From: Sulfurovum sp.
Lineage (GTDB): Bacteria; Campylobacterota; Campylobacteria; Campylobacterales; Sulfurovaceae
Direction: 5' to 3'
Length of the DNA stretch: 46,470 nucleotides
NCBI GenBank assembly: GCA_027019175.1
Contig: JALUXB010000005.1
Coordinates: forward strand, 1-46,470
Under the pieces are notes generated by a model. That model was not told the DNA's origin. It made no database searches and saw only the letters and a list, made by a program, of their open reading frames with translations. This document shows positions 26,939 through 35,662 of this stretch, piece by piece. The stretch's first letter is position 1. The number at the start of each line of letters is the position of its first letter. Made by a program: the position numbers and the translations under genes.

Positions 26939-27793
26939 ATGACAACAGAAGAAATCGGTCTAAAACAAATCGGTATTATAGGACTTGGACTTATGGGTGG
27001 GTCACTCGCTCTCGCGCTTAAAAAGAGCGGCTCAAACTGCCGATTCATAGGCCTCGACCACAACCCGAAACACTGTAAAGAAGCACTTGAACTGAAGATT
27101 GTTGATGAAATTGTCGACTCACTCGATGCACTCTCCCATTGTGATATCATTATCCTTACCATTCCTGTTGACGGCATCATCGCTGTTGCCCGCCAACTCA
27201 AACCCTCAAACCCTGAATGCACGGTCATCGATTTTGGAAGTACCAAAGCAAAAATTTCAGCCAGTATTCCCGAAGAGACCCGTCACTATTTTGTTACGGC
27301 TCACCCGATGACCGGTACAGAAAAATTCGGCCCGACCGCAGCACTGCCAGACCTGTATGAGGGGAAGGTTGTCGTACTGTGCGACCTTGAAAAGAGCGGT
27401 AAACACCAGCAGGAAACGGCCAAGGCGCTCTTCGAACGCCTTGGTATGAAAATGGTTTTTATGGGAGCCGAAGAGCATGACCGCCATGCCGCTTTTATCT
27501 CCCATATGCCCCATGCTCTCAGTTATGCACTTGCCAATGCCGTCATGCGCCAGGAAGATCCTGAAAGCATCGTTGCACTTGCAGGCGGAGGGTTCAGGGA
27601 TATGAGCCGCATCGCCAAATCTTCCCCAAGTATGTGGGAAGACATTTTCAGACAGAACAAATCCAACCTCATCGATGCCATCGAAGCTTTTGAAAAAGAG
27701 CTGAAGTACTGCCGTACTATGGTGGAAAAAGAAGAGTGGAAAGCATTAAACCACTGGATGAAGGAAGCCAACACGCTGCATGATATTTTATAA
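26939..27793 (+). CDS. tyrA: Prephenate dehydrogenase
   Basis: 284 aa NAD-dependent enzyme of tyrosine synthesis. The Rossmann loop is IGIIGLGLMGGSLALALK (residues 10-27). ILTIPVDGI, DFGSTK, the conserved AHPMTGTEKFG block (catalytic His in AHPM) and FISHMPHALSYALA follow. The start at 26939 has GAGGGG close by; an earlier ATG at 26858 precedes a promoter. Its last six bases overlap the end of the convergent DUF389 gene. Confidence 0.95.
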   Translation: MTTEEIGLKQIGIIGLGLMGGSLALALKKSGSNCRFIGLDHNPKHCKEALELKIVDEIVDSLDALSHCDIIILTIPVDGIIAVARQLKPSNPECTVIDFGSTKAKISASIPEETRHYFVTAHPMTGTEKFGPTAALPDLYEGKVVVLCDLEKSGKHQQETAKALFERLGMKMVFMGAEEHDRHAAFISHMPHALSYALANAVMRQEDPESIVALAGGGFRDMSRIAKSSPSMWEDIFRQNKSNLIDAIEAFEKELKYCRTMVEKEEWKALNHWMKEANTLHDIL

Positions 27794-29686
27794 TTTATAG
27801 CGAATGGTCGCGATTACATTCACCTTTCTTTTCGCTGTTTTTTCAATCACCTCTTTAAGCATTTTCTTCTCATCTGCAGAAAGCATTCCTGTGGCTATCA
27901 CTTCACAACGTACCTCCACACCTTGTGCCTGAGGGAGTATTTCAATATGTCTCAGTGTTACATCGTGTTTTTGAAGCCTGAATGTTATATTGGTCAGTTT
28001 CTGTTGCAGCGATATGGTACTTTTCATCTGTTCAAAGGCGCTGTAAAGCGGTACAGCGACAATCAGGACGATCAGCAGCCAGATCGTCACTCCTTTTTTG
28101 GCAATGGCAATGGGAGAGTAGCCAAGCAGTACAAACGTTAGCGCGGCTGCCAGGACGATGCCTACGAGGTTGGTCAGGAAAAGCAGGAAAGCCGAAGAGA
28201 ACATATGCCACTCTCCCCAGCCAAGCCCTATGCCTGAAACAGCAATGGGCGGCACTAATGCTACAGCAATGGCCACACCTGCAAGAGAACCGGAAATTTT
28301 TTCATTACTCTTGGCATATGCAGCTGCCGCTCCCGATGCTATGGCGACAAAAAGATCCAGAATGGTGGGGGAGAGCCTTCCGGCCATTTCTGTTGTCAGT
28401 TTGGCTATGGGCATCATCCAGGCGATCACTGCAGCTGTCAAAAGTACCGAGAGTACCCCTACGGCAATGGTACGAGCCGAAGTCAGTTCCAGATCACTGT
28501 CCTGACGCAGCACCCCCATACTGAGGCTTACAATAGGCTGCATCAAAGGTGCAAGCAGCATCGCACCGATAATCACCGAGGCAGAATTGATAAAGAGCCC
28601 AAAAGTAGCGATCATTGTTGCCAGGATCAATAGTGTCATGAATGTGGAAGTAAGTTTGGCCTCTTCTCGCAACGTCGAAAAAAGTGTACTGTACTGTGCC
28701 TGTGAAGCGTGTGAAAACAGAGGGATTGCTTTACTTAAATAGCTTGCACTCTCTTCATCACTTGGCAGATGGTCTATTTTGGCACTGTTTTTCCCTTTGA
28801 CTGCCTCAGACTGCTTCTGCCAAAACGTTTCCCCGACACTCAGCGCCACCGCCTGCTTCTCTACCCGAAGCTCTACCGGTGTCTGAGTACGCATACCGCT
28901 GTCTACAATAACTTCAAGAGGCGACTCTGTTTCAACCTTCAAATAAGCACTTCTCAAATATCCCAGAGATCGGGGCAATACCTTTGGTGTCCACCGTGGT
29001 ACCAGTGCACCAAAAAGATAGGAGATATACTGCAAAATGGATGTGGGGGCAAGAATCAGCAAAGAGAGCTTTCCGTCAGCAGCGTGAATCTGTGAAGCAA
29101 GCAGTTTGGAGGCAAATGTACTGTTATCATACGCCACTGCCACCATTCCCACAGCAGAGAGTTTCAGTATTTTTTCATTCTCATCGGTAAGCATAAAACG
29201 CCTGTGATGCAAACGCCTGACTTTGGAAAGGGTATGCCAGAAAAGTCTAAATCGGGAAACCAGACTTCTTTCCTTCAACACCGCATCATAAATATCCAGC
29301 GGAGGTGCATCTCCTATGACCACTTCCTGCAAAACCGGCTCGCTTCCGCAGAAAAGAATGTCAACCTTCATTTCGGCAGGTTCATATGCCAGCAAGGCAC
29401 ACTCTTTTGGTTTGGGAGGGAGTGCAAAAGTACGCATCAGTTCTTTTTGTGTCGAAAGCGGTACAATGCCCACACTCTTCTGTTCTGCTATAGCATAGGA
29501 AAGCACCTCTTTGATCTCTTCGAGCGTGCCGCAGACCATCAGGTGTGTAAAATGTTCATGTGCAATACTGAAAAGTTCGGAAAGGGGGAAGAAAGAAACC
29601 CGTTTTTCACTCAGTGCAACCTGAATGGTTTCAAGATAATCCTCTTCTACACTGCCGTAGAAAAATGCAGCATTGGCAACGTTCAC
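27788..29686 (-). CDS. DUF389 membrane protein fused to a degenerate diacylglycerol-kinase-like domain
   Basis: 632 aa from a GTG with AGGGGGAG five bases upstream (ATG 29707 is the alternative). Residues 1 to about 310 follow the lipid-kinase (DAGK/YegS) fold. HLMVCGTLEEIKEVLSYA stands where GGDGT-x-E-V should be, and KSVGIVPLSTQKELMRTFALP where the family has LGIIPLGTGNDFAR-LGLP. The C-terminal lobe has SQIHAADGKLSLLIL and PLEVIVDSG. The GGDGT nucleotide loop is lost, so it is probably not a kinase. Residues about 350-560 hold seven membrane helices of the DUF389/TIGR00341 family (VIIGAMLLAPLMQPIV). Likely last gene of the Bat operon. Function unknown. Confidence 0.82.
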   Translation of the reverse strand: MNVANAAFFYGSVEEDYLETIQVALSEKRVSFFPLSELFSIAHEHFTHLMVCGTLEEIKEVLSYAIAEQKSVGIVPLSTQKELMRTFALPPKPKECALLAYEPAEMKVDILFCGSEPVLQEVVIGDAPPLDIYDAVLKERSLVSRFRLFWHTLSKVRRLHHRRFMLTDENEKILKLSAVGMVAVAYDNSTFASKLLASQIHAADGKLSLLILAPTSILQYISYLFGALVPRWTPKVLPRSLGYLRSAYLKVETESPLEVIVDSGMRTQTPVELRVEKQAVALSVGETFWQKQSEAVKGKNSAKIDHLPSDEESASYLSKAIPLFSHASQAQYSTLFSTLREEAKLTSTFMTLLILATMIATFGLFINSASVIIGAMLLAPLMQPIVSLSMGVLRQDSDLELTSARTIAVGVLSVLLTAAVIAWMMPIAKLTTEMAGRLSPTILDLFVAIASGAAAAYAKSNEKISGSLAGVAIAVALVPPIAVSGIGLGWGEWHMFSSAFLLFLTNLVGIVLAAALTFVLLGYSPIAIAKKGVTIWLLIVLIVAVPLYSAFEQMKSTISLQQKLTNITFRLQKHDVTLRHIEILPQAQGVEVRCEVIATGMLSADEKKMLKEVIEKTAKRKVNVIATIRYKL

Positions 29687-29726
29687 AACTCCCCCTCCCC
29701 TCAACATTCATCCGGCAGACTGCTAT

Positions 29727-31250
29727 TTACTTTTTTGTATAGCGCTCTACCAATGCTTTAAGTTCTTTTTTGTCAATGATAACATCTTTTTGCCCGTTTT
29801 TCTTCGCATAAAGTTTCCGCACCATCGCTTCAACCTGTGGATCTTCACTCATATGGGCATAGAGGATTGTCAGCGCATCAGACTCTTTAAAAGGACGTGT
29901 TCCGCGTTTCCAGCGAATCTTGCCCAACAGATACATTGTCGCCATACCGGTAAGAAATGCCAGTAGAAGCAACCACCAGGCTGGAATATTTACAGTTTTT
30001 TGAATACTTGTTTCCTTGGAAACAACAGTTCCCTGAGGAGAAAGCTTCAAATCAGTATGCAGTGTACCGTTCTGCCCTACAGTACCTGATGTCTGCGCAG
30101 GAGCAGATGCTACACTTTTAGGCGCTTCTACCTCTATGCTGTAACCCGGGATTTCCAGTGTTTTGGTCTCTTTTGTCTTCGGATCATACGCCGTGATCGT
30201 TCGTTTTGGAATATCGAAACTGTGGTCGGCAATGAATGCAAACTTCTTGACATAGGTACTTTTAAGCTTGTCTCCGATCACCCTCGTGGTCACTTCCGCA
30301 TCATCACTGTAAACCGTTACACCGTCAATATCGTAGTTTGGCATTTGATAATCTTCGAGTGAACCGTCTCCCTCGATTGTTACAGTCAAATTCACAGGTT
30401 TGTTGGCTTTTGTCTTCGTCTTGTCAATTTTACTCTCTACATAAAAATGTCCGATCAGGTCTGCATTCTGCGGTGCAGGGTCAACTTTGACCGTCAAACC
30501 GTTGGAACTGACAGGTTTCCATATCGTACCGAAGAACCGGCCGAAGATATCACGTCGGCTTGTATCGGCAAGGCCTATTTTTGCTGTTGCAGGTTCTATG
30601 TGATATTCTCCTGGTTTTTGCGGTACCAGAATGTAGCGCAACTCGGTAATATGGTAGTTACCCTTGACATAACGCTTTTCATCACTGACTTCTTTGACAA
30701 AAAATCCTTTGAATTCCGGCCGATTGTACTGTGGATTCTCCGATAGACGGACATCATTTCTCAAAGAGAAGTAAACGGTAACAACCAGCGGTTCTCCCAC
30801 TATTACTTCTGTTTTGTTCGCCTTCATTGTCAAAGAGAACATACCGCTGCTTGCCCCTTTGGGAGCAGATGACTTGACCACTTTCAAAGTCAAAGGCTTT
30901 GTGTTATAGGTTTTTCCATCAATCTTGACAGAAAAAGAGGGAATGGTCATATCTTTTGTCGGTTCAAATGTCAAAATGAGGTTGGTCGTATGCGTCAGAC
31001 TGCTTTTGCCGTTGATCACCTGCAGTGATGTATTCTGTGTGCGGCTTCTGCCAAGTACCGGTACACTGCCGACCTTGTCAATCCGGGGAAATTCTACCCG
31101 GTTTCCCTCGGCAACGAGGCGCAGTTGCACCATATTCCCTTTTACCACTTCATTCTGAGACAGCACTGCTTCGGCACTGTCGGCATACAACAGCCCGGAA
31201 AGTGACGCATATAATACCAGTAACGGCAATAACAGTTTTTTGATATTCAT
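29727..31250 (-). CDS. batD: BatD-like protein
   Basis: 507 aa. The signal peptide is KKLLLPLLVLYASLSGLLYA, then several Ig-like beta domains (SQNEVVKGNMVQLRLVAEGN and further VGEPLVVTVYFSLRND), one C-terminal membrane helix (WWLLLLAFLTGMATMYLLG) and a short basic cytoplasmic tail. This is the BatD architecture of Bacteroides/Leptospira/Francisella aerotolerance operons. The start is set at ATG 31250, directly before the signal peptide; the frame also has starts up to 31316, but that extension is encoded by a heptamer array. It is near the end of the moxR-bat cluster. Confidence 0.88.
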   Translation of the reverse strand: MNIKKLLLPLLVLYASLSGLLYADSAEAVLSQNEVVKGNMVQLRLVAEGNRVEFPRIDKVGSVPVLGRSRTQNTSLQVINGKSSLTHTTNLILTFEPTKDMTIPSFSVKIDGKTYNTKPLTLKVVKSSAPKGASSGMFSLTMKANKTEVIVGEPLVVTVYFSLRNDVRLSENPQYNRPEFKGFFVKEVSDEKRYVKGNYHITELRYILVPQKPGEYHIEPATAKIGLADTSRRDIFGRFFGTIWKPVSSNGLTVKVDPAPQNADLIGHFYVESKIDKTKTKANKPVNLTVTIEGDGSLEDYQMPNYDIDGVTVYSDDAEVTTRVIGDKLKSTYVKKFAFIADHSFDIPKRTITAYDPKTKETKTLEIPGYSIEVEAPKSVASAPAQTSGTVGQNGTLHTDLKLSPQGTVVSKETSIQKTVNIPAWWLLLLAFLTGMATMYLLGKIRWKRGTRPFKESDALTILYAHMSEDPQVEAMVRKLYAKKNGQKDVIIDKKELKALVERYTKK

Positions 31251-31271
31251 TTTTTTTACCCACTCTTTCAT

Positions 31272-31306
31272 GTTTAATTTCTCATTTTTAATGTTTAATG
31301 TTTCAT
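31272..31306. repeat. Imperfect heptamer array at the batC-batD junction
   Basis: Five units of the GTTTAAT class: GTTTAAT, TTCTCAT, TTTTAAT, GTTTAAT, GTTTCAT. If translated as a BatD extension it gives an NETLNIKNEKLN-type stretch. Confidence 0.75.
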
Positions 31307-31309
31307 TCC

Positions 31310-32251
31310 TTACCATGGTCTGATATCCTTCCGCTCTTTAGGCTTTCCGGCATTCATTTCATACATCATTGTCGGCGTTCTTTTCTGCCCCATCTTCTTG
31401 AGCAACCGTTTCATCTCTGCCTGCTTGAGCTTCTCTTCTTTGCTCATCTTCTGCTTTTTGGGCTGTCCCGAAGCTTCGTTGCCCTTTTTCTCCTTGGGCT
31501 GTTTCTCTTTTTGAGACTCCCCTTTGGACTTGTCGCCTTTTTTCTTCTGATCCTCTTTCTTCTTGTCACCCTTTTTCTGCTGATCTTTCTTTTTCTGATT
31601 CTGCTTCTTTTTATCCTGACCTTTTTTATTGTCGTTTTTCTTCTTCTGACCGTTTTTATTCTCTTTTTGTTGATGCTTATCGTTCTTGTGTTGATCTTTG
31701 TTTTGTTTATTCTTTTTGTTCTGATCATTCTTTTTTTGATCATTCTTCTTCTGATCTTTGTTTTTCTTCTGATCTTTGTTTTTCTTTTGGTCTTTGTTTT
31801 TCTTGTTCTGTTTTTTCTGCTGTTTCTTCTTCTGTTCCTGCTGCTTCTTTTTACGCTTGGCAAGCTCGAGGTTAAAACGCGTATCTTTGTCCTCTCTGAT
31901 TTTCAGCGCCTTTTCATACGCTTCAATTGCCTTGTCCAGCTCGTTTTTCATAAAGTGGACGTTTCCGATATTGTGCAAACGCTGCGCCTCGTCAACCCCT
32001 TTGCCTTTCGCTTTCTCATACTCTTTGAGCGCAGCATCGTAGTTCTTTGACTTGTAGTAGGCATTTCCAAGGTCGTACGCCTTCTGCGGTGCCTTTTTGT
32101 CAAGCGAATTGAACAGTGCCGCACTTTTGGTATACGCTTTCGCATGGTATGCCTCTTTGGCCTCTTTAATGGTCTTGAAATCGGTCAAACCGGCAAACGC
32201 CGCTGTGCCCAAAACAAGAAAAAGCAGCACTGTTTTTTTCAGCCGCATCAT
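31310..32251 (-). CDS. batC: BatC-like TPR protein with lysine/glutamine/asparagine-rich tail
   Basis: 313 aa. A signal peptide (KKTVLLFLVLGTAAFA) is followed by about three TPR repeats (residues 25-130, e.g. YDLGNAYYKSKNYDAALKEYEKA and LHNIGNVHFMKNELDKAIEAYEKAL). Residues about 135-270 are extremely rich in Lys, Gln, Asn and Asp, built from near-repeats of KNKDQK and KKNDQ. The tail MYEMNAGKPKERKDIRPW may be a binding peptide. In Bat operons this TPR protein is thought to scaffold the von Willebrand proteins. Its start overlaps batB by four bases. Confidence 0.85.
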   Translation of the reverse strand: MMRLKKTVLLFLVLGTAAFAGLTDFKTIKEAKEAYHAKAYTKSAALFNSLDKKAPQKAYDLGNAYYKSKNYDAALKEYEKAKGKGVDEAQRLHNIGNVHFMKNELDKAIEAYEKALKIREDKDTRFNLELAKRKKKQQEQKKKQQKKQNKKNKDQKKNKDQKKNKDQKKNDQKKNDQNKKNKQNKDQHKNDKHQQKENKNGQKKKNDNKKGQDKKKQNQKKKDQQKKGDKKKEDQKKKGDKSKGESQKEKQPKEKKGNEASGQPKKQKMSKEEKLKQAEMKRLLKKMGQKRTPTMMYEMNAGKPKERKDIRPW

Positions 32252-33255
32252 GACACACCTCCTTTATGCACTTCTGTCCGCATGCCTGTATTGCCAAAGC
32301 GGGGAAAAGAACTCAGCCCAATCAGCAGCAGAAGCAGCCCGAATGCCAGCGGATAGTAGAAATACTCTGTACGCTGTCTGATGTGCACTTTCCCCTGTGA
32401 CTGCATTTTATATTTTGCATGGATCAAGTCTGCCAGTTTTTTCATATCATCCTTTCCGTTCCCAGCAATGACATAAGCACCTCCATTCTCTTTGGCAAGC
32501 AGCCCAAGTGCGTCATTACGCTGGGTAATGGCTATAGTACCGTTTTTCAGCACCAGCGGTTTACCGTTTTCATCCAGAACCGGTGCGCCTTTTTTGGTTC
32601 CCACCAGTACCACATACAGATCGATGTTGTTGGCTTTGAGAATGTCCGAAAAGCCTGCAATGGCCTCTTCGTCGCCACCGTCGGTGAAAAGAACCAAAAT
32701 CTTCGGTTTTTTCTCTTTAAGCACGTTTGCTGCAAGCTCTCCAAGTGCACTAAAGTCCGTAGAGCCCATACTGATGTAAGAGTCATCCACTCCCTTTACC
32801 AGCATTTTAAGCGTCGCTTTGTCACTGGTGAACGGCGCAAGAATGAAAGAGGAGTAGGCAAATGCTGCTACACCCACTTCATCGCTGGGCATGTCATCGA
32901 AAAACTCCATCATCTTTTTCTTCGCAAACTCCAAACGGTTGGGGTAGACATCTTTACTCCGCATCGAACCGGAAATATCCAGTGCAGTCAACACTGTCAG
33001 CCCCTGCACTTCCACACTTTTTTCACCTTCATCGACCACCGGACGTGCCATAGCAACGATCATGAAAAAAATAGCAGCAAAGAGAATAATATTACGCAGC
33101 CGCTGGGGCATACTCTCATCCCCGGCACTCAACCGCTCAAGCACTTTTTCATCAAAAATGCGGGAGAGGTGCTCTTTATTGGTCGAAACCAGCACAGCAA
33201 AAAGGACAAACGGTACAATCATCGCCCAAAAGAGATAGGGGTGAAGAAATTCCAT
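32248..33255 (-). CDS. batB: Von Willebrand factor A protein BatB-like
   Basis: 335 aa. Two N-terminal helices (PYLFWAMIVPFVLFAVLV and IILFAAIFFMIVAMA) and one near the C-terminus flank a periplasmic or cytoplasmic vWA domain (about 85-290). The MIDAS metal site is intact: DISGSMRS, a threonine in MGSTDFS, and FTDGGDEE. Member of the Bat complex linked to oxygen tolerance and envelope stress. ATGA overlap with the TPR gene downstream. A 117-base gap with a repeat element separates it from batA upstream. Confidence 0.88.
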   Translation of the reverse strand: MEFLHPYLFWAMIVPFVLFAVLVSTNKEHLSRIFDEKVLERLSAGDESMPQRLRNIILFAAIFFMIVAMARPVVDEGEKSVEVQGLTVLTALDISGSMRSKDVYPNRLEFAKKKMMEFFDDMPSDEVGVAAFAYSSFILAPFTSDKATLKMLVKGVDDSYISMGSTDFSALGELAANVLKEKKPKILVLFTDGGDEEAIAGFSDILKANNIDLYVVLVGTKKGAPVLDENGKPLVLKNGTIAITQRNDALGLLAKENGGAYVIAGNGKDDMKKLADLIHAKYKMQSQGKVHIRQRTEYFYYPLAFGLLLLLIGLSSFPRFGNTGMRTEVHKGGVS

Positions 33256-33278
33256 CAGTGCACCTCCCTTTGAAGGTG

Positions 33279-33372
33279 AGTGAAGCGTGAAGAGTGAAGA
33301 GTGAAGAGTTTTGGTTTGTGTTGCTGCGCAACGCTTCTATAATTTCTCATTTCTAATTTCTCATTTCTCATT
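33279..33372. repeat. Composite repeat element A: heptamer array, hairpin core, second heptamer array
   Basis: Left array of four AGTGAAG-class units (33279-33306), a 34-base core (33307-33340) with the hairpin GTGTTGC-TGC-GCAACGC, then ATTTCTC-class units running into the batA stop codon. The core matches 35563-35596 at all but five positions. It fills the gap between batA and batB. Confidence 0.85.
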
Positions 33373-34290
33373 TTATACGCCTCTCTGGTTTCTAAAATAG
33401 ATAAAGAGCAGCAGGCTCAATACAGCCAAAAAGAGCGGATAGACATATAGGTAGGTATGTTCTACCACTTTTTTATTATTGAGCTTGGTTGCTTCCATCT
33501 TGTCGATCTCTTCGTAGACACGCTTGAGCGCGGTTGCATCACGTGCTCCAAATGCTTCACCGTGTCCGGCTTTTGCCAGTGCTGTCAGGTAGGCTGCATT
33601 GTAATCACGCGGCCCGCCGATGCCGATGGCATAGAGCTTGATCTTGCGCTTTTCGATCATACTTTTGACATCCTGGAACGATACTTTACTCATATTGTCC
33701 ATCCCGTCAGTGAGCAAAATTACGATCTTGCTCTTGGCCTTGCTCTTGTCAAGCAGATTATAGGCCTGTACCAGCGCATCGTTGATTGCTGTACGTTTCC
33801 CTGCAATACCAAGCTTTTGCATTCTTGTGATATTGGTCAAAAAATCCTTCTCGAACGTCAGCGGTGAGGCAATGAACGCAACATCGGCAAAAGTTACCAG
33901 CCCGATACGGTCATTCTTACGCTTCTTAATAAAGTCTTCAACCACCTCTTTGACGACATCGAATTTGTTTTTAAAGATGTCGTTGGGGTCAAACCCCTGC
34001 TGACGCATCGAATCGGAACTGTCGATCACCAGTACAATGTCACGCCCCTCTTTTTTGGAATTGGAGTAGCTTTTGGTGATCACCGGCGATGCCAGTGCCG
34101 TTACCGCGGCAACGATACCCACCCATTTAAGGATGTTCAGCCAGGTACTCTTTCGCCCTTCCGAAGCGATCAGTGTTGCCACATGCGGGAAAAAGATCGC
34201 TCTGCTGCGCTCTTTACACCACTTCGCACAGGTCATAAAGATCAGTATGACCAAAAATGCCAACGGGTATTCAAAACTAAATTGACTCAT
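33373..34290 (-). CDS. batA: Von Willebrand factor A protein BatA-like
   Basis: 305 aa. N-terminal helix YPLAFLVILIFMTCA, a second at NILKWVGIVAAVTALASPVI, a vWA domain (about 85-270) and a C-terminal helix YPLFLAVLSLLLFIYF. The MIDAS site is complete: DSSDSM, GKRTAIND and LLTDGMDN. Start at ATG 34290 (AGGTGG just before); a TTG five codons earlier is less likely. It overlaps the DUF4381 gene by 14 bases. Confidence 0.88.
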   Translation of the reverse strand: MSQFSFEYPLAFLVILIFMTCAKWCKERSRAIFFPHVATLIASEGRKSTWLNILKWVGIVAAVTALASPVITKSYSNSKKEGRDIVLVIDSSDSMRQQGFDPNDIFKNKFDVVKEVVEDFIKKRKNDRIGLVTFADVAFIASPLTFEKDFLTNITRMQKLGIAGKRTAINDALVQAYNLLDKSKAKSKIVILLTDGMDNMSKVSFQDVKSMIEKRKIKLYAIGIGGPRDYNAAYLTALAKAGHGEAFGARDATALKRVYEEIDKMEATKLNNKKVVEHTYLYVYPLFLAVLSLLLFIYFRNQRGV

Positions 34291-34684
34291 CTGCCACCTG
34301 CACAAAAAGTTTATATTGTTTTAATGTATCATCATCGACTTTGTCAACCACTTTTTTATATTTGTATTTCTCCAACATCGGTTCAAGCTGGCTAAAGAGC
34401 TCTTTGCGTCTCTCATCTGTCGCTAAAAGCCTCGCATAGTGCGTTGCTTCATATGCCGCTTTCTTGCTGTTGTTCCAGTCTATGGATTTGAGTGCCGCAA
34501 GGTACTCTTTTGCCATATTCTTCTTCCGGTTCTCCCACAGTTTCTTCACAACAAAAAAGAGAATACCAAGCCCAAGCAGTATCCCAAAGCCTATGAGCCC
34601 CCAATAGATGTAAAAACTGCTGTCAGGAATCTCGACCAGCGGTTTGATGTCACGCAGCTGGGCTGTCAAATTCTGCTCATTCAT
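34277..34684 (-). CDS. DUF4381-like small membrane protein of the Bat cluster
   Basis: 135 aa. One central membrane helix (YWGLIGFGILLGLGILFFVV, residues 28-47) flanked by PLVEIPDSSF before it, the proline motif typical of DUF4381, and a basic helical cytoplasmic part after. It overlaps the DUF58 gene (ATGA) and batA, so its expression is coupled to them. Role: structural partner of the MoxR/vWA machinery (inferred from context). Confidence 0.75.
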   Translation of the reverse strand: MNEQNLTAQLRDIKPLVEIPDSSFYIYWGLIGFGILLGLGILFFVVKKLWENRKKNMAKEYLAALKSIDWNNSKKAAYEATHYARLLATDERRKELFSQLEPMLEKYKYKKVVDKVDDDTLKQYKLFVQVADESI

Positions 34685-35511
34685 ACTCTCATTCCTTTCA
34701 TCAGTTTCATCGCCGCATCTTCATGCGTATATATCTTCGCAAATCGGATCCCCTGCTTTTTAAACTGCCTGTAGAGCGCTTCATCGTTTTTCATCAGCGC
34801 TTTTTTGTAACTCTTCAGTGTACCGCTGTCAATATTGCCTTCAAAACTCTGTTTTGTCTCCATATCGATCAAACGCAGGTACCCAAGTTCACTGGGATCT
34901 TCTTCAAACTTGTCACGCACCATCACGGCAAAGACGTCATGCTTTTTACTAAGCAGTTTCAGATCAATCTCTCCGACAAAATCAGAAATAATAAAGAGCA
35001 GCGCTTTTTTCTTTAAACGGGTATTGAGTGTATCTACCAGTGCTTTAAAATCGGCAGGCTTTCCCAGAGGGTCAAACTCTGTCACCTCTTCAATCGCCTT
35101 GTGTACAGAAAAAAGTTTTTTACTGGGCTTGCTTAAATCATACATCTTGTCTGCAAAGAGCATATGTGAAAACAGGTCTGCATTCTTTACCGCAGAAAAA
35201 CCGATGGTACCCACCACTTCCGCAGCAATCTCACTCTTTTGCTTCACGGTTCCAAAATACATCGAACCGCTCAACATGGTCACAACTACGACGTTGAGTT
35301 CACGCTCTTCTTTGTACACCTTGACAAACGGCTTGCCAAGCTTCGCTGTCGTCTTCCAGTCAATCTTGCGGACATCGTCACCATAGACATACTCACGCAG
35401 TTCGGCAAACTCAAACCCTTCACCCTGAAAGAGAGAAGCATTATTACCGAGCATATCCCCATAGACCTGTTTACGTGTCTTGAGAACAATCTTTTTGGCT
35501 GCCTTGTTCAT
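34681..35511 (-). CDS. DUF58 domain protein
   Basis: 276 aa. The DUF58 signature is at residues 33-60: GFEFAELREYVYGDDVRKIDWKTTAKLGKPFVKVYKEER, quoted in parts (YVYGDD, RKIDWKTTAK). The rest is a vWA-like fold in which the MIDAS serines are replaced (MLSGSMYF). DUF58 proteins are always next to MoxR ATPases and are thought to be chaperone targets or adaptors. ATGA overlap with the next gene. Gap of 166 bases to moxR, filled by a repeat element and hairpins. Confidence 0.88.
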   Translation of the reverse strand: MNKAAKKIVLKTRKQVYGDMLGNNASLFQGEGFEFAELREYVYGDDVRKIDWKTTAKLGKPFVKVYKEERELNVVVVTMLSGSMYFGTVKQKSEIAAEVVGTIGFSAVKNADLFSHMLFADKMYDLSKPSKKLFSVHKAIEEVTEFDPLGKPADFKALVDTLNTRLKKKALLFIISDFVGEIDLKLLSKKHDVFAVMVRDKFEEDPSELGYLRLIDMETKQSFEGNIDSGTLKSYKKALMKNDEALYRQFKKQGIRFAKIYTHEDAAMKLMKGMRV

Positions 35512-35541
35512 CAGAGCACCTCCTCTTGGAGGTTAGTTAAT

Positions 35542-35660
35542 GGTGAATAGTGAAAAGTGAATAGTTTTGGTCTGTGTTGCCGAGCAACACCTCTATTCCA
35601 TAAAAGCTTTTTGCAAAAAAGCATACCATCATTCCTCATTCCTAATTTCTCATTCCTCAT
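35542..35660. repeat. Composite repeat element B: heptamer array, hairpin core, hairpin, second array
   Basis: AGTGAAT-class units (35542-35562), core 35563-35596 with the perfect hairpin GTGTTGC-CGA-GCAACAC, an extra hairpin GCTTTTT-GCA-AAAAAGC at 35606-35622, then ATTCCTC/ATTTCTC units (35631-35660). Same order as element A at 33279-33372. Confidence 0.85.
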
Positions 35661-35662
35661 TT

